A stretch of 7,141 nucleotides of DNA from Clostridiales bacterium. Lineage in GTDB: Bacteria > Bacillota > Clostridia > Monoglobales > Firm-18. The translations under genes were made by a program, and so were the position numbers. This document shows positions 1 through 6,179 of the stretch, in pieces; position 1 is the stretch's first letter, and every line of letters begins with the position of its first letter. The notes beneath the pieces are model-generated. The model was not told where the DNA came from. It saw only the letters and a list, made by a program, of their open reading frames with translations, and searched no databases. Location: positions 1-7,141 of the forward strand of contig JAIRSR010000100.1 in the NCBI GenBank assembly GCA_031255355.1, given 5' to 3'.

Positions 1-428
1 CAAGGATTTCAATCGTCAATATAGAAAATACCCCGGGCAGGGCGTTTCAGGTGTTTTCACTTCTGGCGAAAAAGAATATCAACGTGGACGTGATTTTGCA
101 GTCCATTGGCAGAGGGGACACCAAGGACATCACCTTTACCGTGGACGAGAGCAATCTGGAAGCGTCTTTGGCGGTGCTGAACGAGAATCTTTCCTACCTC
201 GGCGTACAGTCGGTGGAGTATACCAAGGACGTTTCCAAGGTATCCGTCGTCGGCGCGGGTATGGCAAGCAATCCCGGCGTGGCGACGTTGATGTTTGAGG
301 CGTTGTACGACGCGAATATCAATATTCATATGATTTCTACCTCTGAGATTAAAATATCCGTCCTCATAGACCAAAAGGACGCGGAAAACGCGGTCAGAGC
401 GATTCATGACAAGTTTCATCTGGCATGA
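1..428 (+). CDS. lysC: Aspartate kinase, C-terminal part (5' end outside the window)
   Basis: The gene runs in from the left edge; the first complete codon is at position 3 and 141 codons are visible before the TGA at 426-428. Aspartate kinase phosphorylates L-aspartate in the cytosol, the first step towards lysine, threonine, methionine and diaminopimelate. Only the regulatory part is seen. A first ACT domain carries NTPGRAFQVFSLLAKKNINV followed by VDVILQS. A second begins at VSKVSVVGAGMASNPGVA and includes IHMISTSEIKISVLI, a strong signature of the aspartate kinase tail. ACT domains of this enzyme bind end-product amino acids such as lysine or threonine; which effector applies here cannot be read from this fragment. 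The kinase domain lies upstream, so a fusion partner cannot be excluded. The stop overlaps the next start in ATGA, implying translational coupling. An internal GTG at 51 is not a real start, because the frame and the ACT homology continue upstream of it. Confidence 0.95.
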   Translation, partial: RISIVNIENTPGRAFQVFSLLAKKNINVDVILQSIGRGDTKDITFTVDESNLEASLAVLNENLSYLGVQSVEYTKDVSKVSVVGAGMASNPGVATLMFEALYDANINIHMISTSEIKISVLIDQKDAENAVRAIHDKFHLA

Positions 429-1162
429 GCGGGAACATAGAGGGGAGAAACCCCGTAATCGAAGCGATCAAATCCGGCAGAGAGATTGACAAAATCCTGA
501 TTGCGGGGGGCGCGGAGGGCAGTATTGCCAAAATCAAGGCGCTTGCCCGCGAACGCGGCATACCGCTGTTAGAGGTAGACCGCGCCAAACTGAACGGAAT
601 GTCCGAAACGGGGGCGCACCAAGGCGTGATCGCTATGGCGGCGGCGCGGGGGTACGTCAGCCCGGACGATATTCTCAAACGCGCGGAGGAGCGGGGCGAA
701 CCGCCGTTCATTATTGTTTTGGACGAGATTACAGACCCGCACAACCTCGGCTCTGTACTGCGGACGGCAAACGCGGCGGGGGCGCACGGCGTGATTATAC
801 CCAAACGCCGCAGCGCGGGTTTGACGGAGGTCGCCGCGAAAACGTCGGCGGGGGCGGTGGAATATACGCCTGTGGCGCGGGTGTCCAACCTTGCGGATAC
901 GATAGACCGCCTAAAGAAAAAGAACGTCTGGTTTTACGGCGCAAGCCAAAACGCGGAGGTTTGCTACACCAAAGCGGATTATCGCGGCGCGGTCGGCATT
1001 GTCGTTGGCAGCGAGGGCGGCGGCATGGGGCGGCTGATTGCGGAAAAATGTGATTTTTTGGTCGCGATCCCAATGGCGGGAGAGATTAACTCGCTCAACG
1101 CGTCAGTCGCGGCGGGGATTTTAATGTACGAAGCGGTACGTCAAAGGAGGGGAAGCGCATGA
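425..1162 (+). CDS. rlmB: 23S rRNA (guanosine-2'-O-)-methyltransferase RlmB (SpoU/TrmH family)
   Basis: This 245-residue protein is of normal RlmB length. The family transfers a methyl group from S-adenosylmethionine to the ribose 2'-O of a guanosine in 23S rRNA (G2251 in E. coli numbering). The N-terminal substrate-binding domain (about 5-75) opens with GRNPVIEAI, the usual RlmB beginning, which supports the ATG at 425. The C-terminal SPOUT knot domain has all three motifs: ITDPHNLGSVLRTA (102-115, with N107 and R113), VVGSEGGGM (193-201, with E197), and IPMAGEINSLNASVAAG (215-231). These match the catalytic and SAM-binding residues of the family. The start overlaps the lysC stop in ATGA, and I see no convincing Shine-Dalgarno in the preceding 20 bases, so translation probably depends on coupling to lysC. 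The stop overlaps the next gene in the same way. A tRNA-modifying TrmH-family paralogue is the main alternative, but the GRNPV start favours RlmB. Confidence 0.92.
   Translation: MSGNIEGRNPVIEAIKSGREIDKILIAGGAEGSIAKIKALARERGIPLLEVDRAKLNGMSETGAHQGVIAMAAARGYVSPDDILKRAEERGEPPFIIVLDEITDPHNLGSVLRTANAAGAHGVIIPKRRSAGLTEVAAKTSAGAVEYTPVARVSNLADTIDRLKKKNVWFYGASQNAEVCYTKADYRGAVGIVVGSEGGGMGRLIAEKCDFLVAIPMAGEINSLNASVAAGILMYEAVRQRRGSA
1143..1152 (+). promoter_or_regulatory. Strong ribosome binding site for the UPF0237 ACT protein
   Basis: The run aaaggagggg lies inside the last codons of rlmB, six bases before the ATG at 1159. It sets the start of the ACT protein and suggests independent strong initiation in addition to coupling through the ATGA overlap. 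Confidence 0.8.
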
Positions 1163-1428
1163 AAGCGGTTATGACGGTCATCGGCAAGGATATGCGCGGG
1201 ATTATCGCGAAAGTTTCCGCGCTGTTAGCCGATAACAACGTGAATATACTTGATATTACACAAACCACAATGCAGGATATTTTTACCATGATTATGCTCT
1301 GCGATATTACGGAGAAAAAAATCGAGTTTGCCGAGTTAGCGGACAAACTTGACCGGCTGGGCGGCGAACTCGGGCTGTCGATTCGGATACAACACGAGGA
1401 TATATTTAATTCCATGCACAGGATTTAA
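1159..1428 (+). CDS. Stand-alone ACT-domain protein, UPF0237 family
   Basis: This 89-residue protein consists of a single ACT domain, the usual size for UPF0237. It opens with KAVMTVIGKDMRGIIAKVSA (2-21), which carries the ACT ligand-loop pattern, followed by NNVNILDITQTTMQDIFTMI (26-45). It ends with the family signature SIRIQHEDIFNSMHRI (74-89). The domain resembles the ACT repeats of GcvR-type regulators, and such domains commonly bind small ligands such as amino acids. No DNA-binding or catalytic domain is present. The next gene encodes UPF0210; the two families are neighbours in many Firmicutes and archaea (the Streptococcus pneumoniae pair SP_0238/SP_0239 is an example), so this protein may sense a ligand for that partner. 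The partner role is inference and the biological function is unknown. The start is fixed by the strong upstream ribosome binding site and the ATGA overlap with rlmB. Confidence 0.93.
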   Translation: MKAVMTVIGKDMRGIIAKVSALLADNNVNILDITQTTMQDIFTMIMLCDITEKKIEFAELADKLDRLGGELGLSIRIQHEDIFNSMHRI

Positions 1429-1459
1429 CTTTACCGTGCGCGGAGGAAGAGGGGGAAGC

Positions 1460-2818
1460 ATGATTAACCCGGGGGAAATCATCGAAACGATTAAAATGAT
1501 TTCGGAAGAAAATCTTGATATACGCACCATTACAATGGGCATATCGCTGCTCGGCTGCGCGGACGAAAACACCGAAAGAGCATGTGCGAAAATCTACGAC
1601 AAAATCACCCGCCGCGCGTGTGACCTTGTCAAAACAGGCGAGGCGATAGAACGCGAGTACGGAATCCCCATTATCAACAAGCGCATATCGGTGACGCCGG
1701 TATCGTTGGTCGCGGAGGCGTGTCAAAACGCGGATTACGTGAAGTTCGCCGAAGCGTTGGACAGGGCGGCGGCGGAAACGGGCGTGAACTTTATCGGCGG
1801 CTTTTCCGCTTTGGTACACAAGGGCTATACGGAGGGGGAACGGCGTTTCGTCCGTAGTATCCCGTACGCGCTTGCGGCGACAGAGCGGGTTTGCGCGTCG
1901 GTAAACGTGGCTTCCACAAAGGCGGGAATCAATATGGACGCTGTTTTGGAAATGGGCGGCGCGGTGAAACAAACGGCGGAGTTGACGCGCGGATACGGCG
2001 GGATCGGCTGTGCGAAGTTGGTGGTGTTCGCGAACGCGGTGGAGGACAATCCCTTTATGGCGGGGGCGTTCCACGGCGTTGGCGAGGGGGAAAGTGTAAT
2101 CAACGTCGGCGTGAGCGGCCCGGGCGTGGTGAAACGCGCTTTAGAGGAAGTACGCGGCAAGGAGTTTGGCGCGGTCGCGGAAACAATCAAAAAAACAGCG
2201 TTCAAAATAACGCGAATGGGACAATTAGTGGCGCAAGAGGCCTCACGCAGGCTTGGTGTGCCCTTTGGAATAGTGGATTTATCACTCGCCCCCACTCCGG
2301 CGGTAGGCGACAGCGTGGCGTATATCCTGGAGGAGATGGGGTTGGAAAAATGCGGAGCGCACGGGACGACGGCGGCCCTCGCGCTTTTGAATGACGCGGT
2401 GAAAAAAGGCGGCATTATGGCGTCGTCGTATGTCGGCGGGTTGAGCGGCGCGTTCATACCCGTGTCGGAGGACGCGGGTATGATTGAGGCGGCGGCAAGC
2501 GGTGCGCTCTCGCTGGAAAAATTAGAGGCGATGACTTGCGTCTGCTCGGTAGGGCTGGATATGATTGCGGTGCCGGGCGATACCACTGCGGAAACGCTTG
2601 CCGCGATCATCGCGGACGAGGCGGCAATCGGTGTGATAAATTCAAAGACAACGGCGGTCAGAGTAATCCCCGCGCCGAATGCCAAGGTGGGCGATATAAT
2701 CGAGTTCGGCGGGTTGCTCGGACGCGCACCCGTCATGCGGGTCAGCGAATACGCAAGCGGAGGGTTCGTTTCGAGGGGGGGACGGATTCCCGCGCCTATG
2801 CACAGTCTGAAAAATTAA
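1460..2818 (+). CDS. PFL-family protein, UPF0210/DUF711, function unknown
   Basis: This 452-residue protein matches the usual UPF0210 length. Family members adopt a fold related to pyruvate formate-lyase but have no established activity. Visible family blocks are TMGISLLGCAD (25-35), VINVGVSGPGVV (213-224), FGIVDLSLAPTPAVGDSVA (269-287), CGAHGTTAALALLNDAVKKG (298-317), SSYVGGLSGAFIPVSEDAG (322-340), VGLDMIAVPGDT (364-375), FGGLLGRAPVM (416-426) and the tail RGGRIPAPMHSLKN (439-452). Cysteines occur at 33, 184, 298, 360 and 362, among others. The ATG at 1460 is chosen because MINPGEIIETIKMI is the normal family start and gaggggg lies just before it; the frame is open back to 1349, but that would read through the end of the ACT gene. 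It lies 31 bases after the ACT gene and is almost certainly cotranscribed with it. No signal peptide or membrane segment is seen, so it is probably cytosolic. Confidence 0.93.
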   Translation: MINPGEIIETIKMISEENLDIRTITMGISLLGCADENTERACAKIYDKITRRACDLVKTGEAIEREYGIPIINKRISVTPVSLVAEACQNADYVKFAEALDRAAAETGVNFIGGFSALVHKGYTEGERRFVRSIPYALAATERVCASVNVASTKAGINMDAVLEMGGAVKQTAELTRGYGGIGCAKLVVFANAVEDNPFMAGAFHGVGEGESVINVGVSGPGVVKRALEEVRGKEFGAVAETIKKTAFKITRMGQLVAQEASRRLGVPFGIVDLSLAPTPAVGDSVAYILEEMGLEKCGAHGTTAALALLNDAVKKGGIMASSYVGGLSGAFIPVSEDAGMIEAAASGALSLEKLEAMTCVCSVGLDMIAVPGDTTAETLAAIIADEAAIGVINSKTTAVRVIPAPNAKVGDIIEFGGLLGRAPVMRVSEYASGGFVSRGGRIPAPMHSLKN

Positions 2819-2860
2819 AACTTGATGAACTGATCAACTGATTAAAAGGAAGTGTAGCCA

Positions 2861-3172
2861 ATGGATTCCGTGCTTTATAAAATCATTGAAATTGAAAGAG
2901 CGGCGCAAAGCATTTCCGACGAGGCGGCAAAGGCAAGGAGGGACTTGCCGATGGAAATCGACGGCGAGCGGGAGCGGCTTGCGGCGCGGATTGAGGAGCG
3001 TATTACCGCGCGGGTCACACAGTTTGACGGTGAGGAGCGGGAGGACGAGCGGCGGCAAACAGAGGCGTTGGAAGCCCGCCGCGTACAGCGGATCGCCGCG
3101 TTGCGGGAGTTATTCCAAGTCAACCGCGCGAAGTGGGAAGCGGAACTCTATGAAAACATCAGAAAGAAGTGA
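2861..3172 (+). CDS. V-type ATPase peripheral-stalk subunit, G/H type (small coiled coil)
   Basis: This is a 103-residue, highly charged protein rich in Arg, Glu and Ala with few hydrophobics, and almost entirely predicted helix. A short N-terminal segment, MDSVLYKIIEIERAAQSI, has the pattern of stalk subunits in Firmicute V-ATPase operons. A long heptad-like coiled-coil region follows (about 20-100). As the first gene of the ATPase cluster and of this size, it corresponds to the G subunit (NtpF in Enterococcus hirae, AhaH in archaea), which pairs with subunit E to form the peripheral stalk tying the catalytic head to the membrane stator. Low-complexity coiled coils diverge fast, so assignment rests mainly on position and size. 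The ATG at 2861 is preceded by aaggaagtg. The stop lies just before the next start, indicating coupling. Confidence 0.75.
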   Translation: MDSVLYKIIEIERAAQSISDEAAKARRDLPMEIDGERERLAARIEERITARVTQFDGEEREDERRQTEALEARRVQRIAALRELFQVNRAKWEAELYENIRKK

Positions 3173-3177
3173 GACCT

Positions 3178-4239
3178 ATGCTGTCGGAGGTGTTTAAGTA
3201 CAGCGGCGCGTGCGCGAAAGTCAAGGCGATGTCGGGGAATTTTTTAAGCGGCGGGGATTACAAGGCGTTGCTTTCCAAAACCTCCGTGAACGACGCTGCG
3301 GCATATCTGAAAAACCACACGTCCTACGGAAAGGCGTTGCGGGAAGTTTCGGAAGCGGAAATCCACAGGGGGGAGTTGGAAGCCCTCCTGCAAGACGCGT
3401 GGGAACGGGAATTTGTCAAATTATGCCGCTATGAAAAGGGCAATAACAAAAAATTTTTCCGCGTGTTTATACTGCGGTACGAAATTGAACTTTTGAAACA
3501 AATGCTTCGTATGTTAGAGAGCGGGCGGCTATCCGCGTTTACCGACAGGACGAACGGGTATTACAAAAAGCACATGACGATAGACCCGGAACGGTTGGCG
3601 CGTTCGCAAAACATTCCGCGCTTTATCGAAAATTTAAGGGGAAGCCCGTACTTCGGCGTTTTATCGGCGTTTACGGCAAACGCCGAGCATTTGAATATTT
3701 TTAATATTGAAATGACGCTGGATGTATATTACTTCACTTACGCGTGGAAACTAATCGGCAAACTGCTGGAAAAAAACGACAGACGCGCGGTGGAAAAATC
3801 TTTCGGCACAGAGGTGGATTTGCTGAACATTATGTGGATTATACGGTGTAAGACGTACTTTGACACGCCGAAAGAAATCATCTATTCGTTTATCCTGCCG
3901 CGCAGGTACCGCCTAAAACACGCGCGGTTGGTCGCGTTGGTCGAGGCGAAAACGCCGGAGGAAACACGCGCCGCGCTGCGGGATACGCCGTATGGCGCGG
4001 TATTTGAGCGGGACGGCGGCTTTATGGAGCGGCGCTGCTACAAATTTATCTTCAAAAATCTGCTGCGCGATATGCGGCGGATGCCCTTTTCCATTGTGTC
4101 GATGCTCGGGTATATCCACATCAAGGAAAATGAAGTGGGCAATATCATAAAAATTATCGAGGGAATACGCTACGGTCTGGACCCGGGCGAAATAGAGCGT
4201 TACCTCATCAGGGACGGCGGTGAAGAAGATGGCGGTTGA
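3178..4239 (+). CDS. ntpC: V-type ATP synthase/ATPase subunit C (d-type, AC39 family)
   Basis: This 353-residue protein has the normal length for the AC39/d subunit, which caps the rotor ring on the cytoplasmic side and connects it to the central stalk (subunits D and F). Family features include AMSGNFLSGGDYKALL in the N-terminal region (17-32), FNIEMTLDVYYFTYAWK (175-191), TEVDLLNIMWIIRCKTYFD (211-229) and the C-terminal FSIVSMLGYIHIKENEVGNI (304-323). No signal peptide or membrane segment is apparent. The ATG at 3178, five bases after the preceding stop, is preferred; a GTG at 3169 in the same frame would overlap the previous gene and add only MRP. The Shine-Dalgarno site is weak (gaagtgag), so coupling to the preceding gene is likely. 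The 3' end overlaps subunit I by 11 bases. Confidence 0.93.
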   Translation: MLSEVFKYSGACAKVKAMSGNFLSGGDYKALLSKTSVNDAAAYLKNHTSYGKALREVSEAEIHRGELEALLQDAWEREFVKLCRYEKGNNKKFFRVFILRYEIELLKQMLRMLESGRLSAFTDRTNGYYKKHMTIDPERLARSQNIPRFIENLRGSPYFGVLSAFTANAEHLNIFNIEMTLDVYYFTYAWKLIGKLLEKNDRRAVEKSFGTEVDLLNIMWIIRCKTYFDTPKEIIYSFILPRRYRLKHARLVALVEAKTPEETRAALRDTPYGAVFERDGGFMERRCYKFIFKNLLRDMRRMPFSIVSMLGYIHIKENEVGNIIKIIEGIRYGLDPGEIERYLIRDGGEEDGG

Positions 4240-6148
4240 AAAAATGAAACTGATCAACATCATAGGCCCGATAGCCGAATTTGACAGGGTGGTCATGCGC
4301 TATGTCGTGGACAACAACATTCATCTGGAAAATATGTTCCGCGTGTTTGTCGATACGCCCGGGCTGTATCCCTACACCGAGGGGAACCCTTACGGCCCGC
4401 TTTTGAAAAAAGTCGGCGACACGATGGCGTTGGCGGGGGTGGACGTTTCCTCGGTTTGCAAGGGCGATTATTCCATGTCCGCAGAGGCGATTGACGTGTA
4501 CGCCGACCAAGTGGGCGGCGAGATTCGCGCGATTTTGGACGAGCGCGGCAATCTGGAGGCGGCGTTAGAGGCAAACGGGCGCATTATTACGCAAGTGGAG
4601 CATATTATGGGAGTAGACGTGCCGCTGAAAGAAATTTTTAGTTTTCAGCACATCAAAATCCGATTCGGCAGAATGCCGGGGGAATCGTATAAGAAACTAA
4701 CGGAGTACCTCAGCGCGTACTCCTCGGCGTTTTTCTTTAAGTTCGGCGAGGACAGGGACGCGGTGTACGGACTTTACTGCGCACCGGATTCCGTGCATGA
4801 GAAAGTGGACGCGATATTTTCATCGCTGTATTTTGAGCGCATGAGAATCTCGGACAAAGCGTCGGGAACGCCTGCGGAAGTACTCATGAGCCTGCTTGCG
4901 GAAAATGTTGAAATTCATCAGCGGCTGAACGAGTTGGAGCGTGCCGCCGCGCGTCTGGCGGAGCGGGAGCGGGAGCGGCTGGAACGTGCCTATCGGGGCG
5001 CGTACTACCGTCACGAGGCGTTCAACGTGCGCAAATACGCCGCGCATACGCGGGATTCCTTTTATATCGCGGGCTGGGTTCCCGTCAGTGAGGCGGACAA
5101 TCTCGCGGCGCTTATGGCGCCGGAACCGCGCGTGACGCTTTTATTTGAGGAGCCGGACATGGCGAAGCACCTCAAGCCGCCGACAAAACTCAAAAACCAT
5201 TGGCTGTTCCGACCGTTTGAAAGTTTTGTGAAAATGTACGGTTTGCCCGGCTATAACGAGTTAGACCCAACCGCGCTGTTCGCATTGACCTACAGTTTGA
5301 TGTTCGGCATGATGTACGGCGACGCGGGGCAGGGGATTGTGTTGGCGTTGATTGGCGCGTTTTTGCAGGCGCGGGGCAACTTTATTGGGCCGATACTGAA
5401 AATCTGCGGCATTTCCGCCGCGTTTTTCGGCTTGCTGTTCGGGAGCGTGTTCGGCTTTGAATTAGAGTTTGGCTTTATGTATAAGCCGATGGCGCCGGAA
5501 AACATGATGCGGACGCTGTTGGCGGCGGTCGCTATGGGCGCGGTGGTCGTTGGAATCGCGATGATTTTTAATATCGCGAACGGTATCAAGCAGAAAGACC
5601 CGGCGCGGATTTTCTTTGACGCGAACGGCGTAGCGGGGTTTGTGTTCTATTGGGCGGTGATTATCGGCGGTGTGTCCCTGGTGGCGGGGAATAACATCAT
5701 GGCGTTGTGGTATATCGCGGTATTCGTCGCGCTTCCGCTTGTTGCCGTATTCCTCAAAGAACCGCTCTCGCGGCTTTTGGCGCGGCGCAAGGATTGGATG
5801 CCCAAAAATAAGGGAGAGTTCTTCCTCGAAACTTTTTTTGAGGTGTTTGAACTGATCCTCTCATATATTACCAATACCATTTCGTTTATCCGCGTCGGCG
5901 CGTTCGCCCTAAACCACGCGGGAATGATGATGGTGGTCTACACGCTGGCGCGGGTGCAGCAACATTCGCTTGCGGGGCTTACCGTGGGGAAAGTGCTGAT
6001 TTTGGTCGTCGGGAATGTAATCGTGTTGGGCTTGGAGGGGCTTCTGGTGGCGATTCAAGTGTTGCGGCTTGAATTTTACGAGATGTTCAGCCGCTACTTT
6101 ACGGGCGACGGCAAGCCGTTTGCCCCGCGTGTCATCAATCAAAAGTAA
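4229..6148 (+). CDS. ntpI: V-type ATP synthase/ATPase subunit I (a-type membrane stator)
   Basis: This 639-residue protein has the standard two-part structure. Residues 1-325 form a cytoplasmic region with a charged helical section (about 225-262) that contacts the peripheral stalk. Residues about 345-615 form a membrane region of seven or eight helices that makes the ion half-channels against the K ring. Conserved marks are YNELDPTALFALTYSLMFG (342-360) followed by GDAGQG (364-369), and SFIRVGAFALNHAG (552-565). R555 corresponds to the essential channel arginine (R735 of yeast Vph1). E603 and R613 lie ten residues apart, as E789 and R799 do in Vph1. The start at 4229 gives MAVEKMKLINIIGPI, typical of the family; a GTG at 4220 and an ATG at 4244 are also in frame. 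An SD-like ggtgaag precedes 4229, and the 11-base overlap with subunit C suggests coupling. No key residue appears lost. Confidence 0.95.
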   Translation: MAVEKMKLINIIGPIAEFDRVVMRYVVDNNIHLENMFRVFVDTPGLYPYTEGNPYGPLLKKVGDTMALAGVDVSSVCKGDYSMSAEAIDVYADQVGGEIRAILDERGNLEAALEANGRIITQVEHIMGVDVPLKEIFSFQHIKIRFGRMPGESYKKLTEYLSAYSSAFFFKFGEDRDAVYGLYCAPDSVHEKVDAIFSSLYFERMRISDKASGTPAEVLMSLLAENVEIHQRLNELERAAARLAERERERLERAYRGAYYRHEAFNVRKYAAHTRDSFYIAGWVPVSEADNLAALMAPEPRVTLLFEEPDMAKHLKPPTKLKNHWLFRPFESFVKMYGLPGYNELDPTALFALTYSLMFGMMYGDAGQGIVLALIGAFLQARGNFIGPILKICGISAAFFGLLFGSVFGFELEFGFMYKPMAPENMMRTLLAAVAMGAVVVGIAMIFNIANGIKQKDPARIFFDANGVAGFVFYWAVIIGGVSLVAGNNIMALWYIAVFVALPLVAVFLKEPLSRLLARRKDWMPKNKGEFFLETFFEVFELILSYITNTISFIRVGAFALNHAGMMMVVYTLARVQQHSLAGLTVGKVLILVVGNVIVLGLEGLLVAIQVLRLEFYEMFSRYFTGDGKPFAPRVINQK

Positions 6149-6179
6149 TGTGAAAAAAATGTGAATCGGAGGAATAAAA
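6149..6179 (+). promoter_or_regulatory. AT-rich leader and strong ribosome binding site of subunit K
   Basis: This 31-base gap is only about 29% G+C, in contrast to the GC-rich genes around it. It contains a seven-A run, two copies of aatgtgaa (6147-6154 and 6158-6165), and a perfect ggagga at 6168-6173 placed six bases before the ATG. I see no stable hairpin. Such an open leader would favour efficient initiation for the rotor subunit, which is needed in many copies. The Shine-Dalgarno site is plain; the enhancer role is inferred. Confidence 0.65.

Noticed and set aside
394..888. Minus-strand open frame opposite rlmB
   Set aside because: It is the antisense shadow of rlmB, which has all three SPOUT motifs; it has no recognisable protein features.
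1349..1459. Extended N-terminus for the UPF0210 protein
   Set aside because: The frame is open upstream but overlaps the end of the ACT gene, and the UPF0210 family normally starts at the MINPGEI position, which has its own ribosome binding site.
1406..2074. Minus-strand open frame spanning the ACT and UPF0210 genes
   Set aside because: It is antisense to two well-supported genes, and its Arg/His-rich composition is typical of a shadow frame.
1891..2394. Plus-strand open frame in another phase inside the UPF0210 gene
   Set aside because: Its Gly/Arg-rich, low-complexity translation comes from out-of-phase reading of GC-rich codons; the true frame is unambiguous.
1825..2736. A 303-codon open frame on the minus strand
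   Set aside because: It lies wholly inside the UPF0210 gene, which matches its family from end to end. GC-rich codon bias creates such long antisense frames, and its Ala/Pro/Ser-rich translation resembles no family I know.
2536..2841. Plus-strand frame overlapping the UPF0210 3' end and the gap before the ATPase genes
   Set aside because: It is almost wholly inside the UPF0210 gene in another phase, Arg/Gly-rich, without family resemblance or a separate ribosome binding site.
4220..4228. Earlier GTG start for subunit I
   Set aside because: It would add only MKK before the family-typical MAVEKMKL start and would use up the SD-like ggtgaag before the ATG at 4229. It cannot be fully excluded.
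5290..5589. Minus-strand frame opposite the membrane part of subunit I
   Set aside because: The translation looks hydrophobic only because it is the complement of membrane-helix codons; subunit I is strongly supported here.
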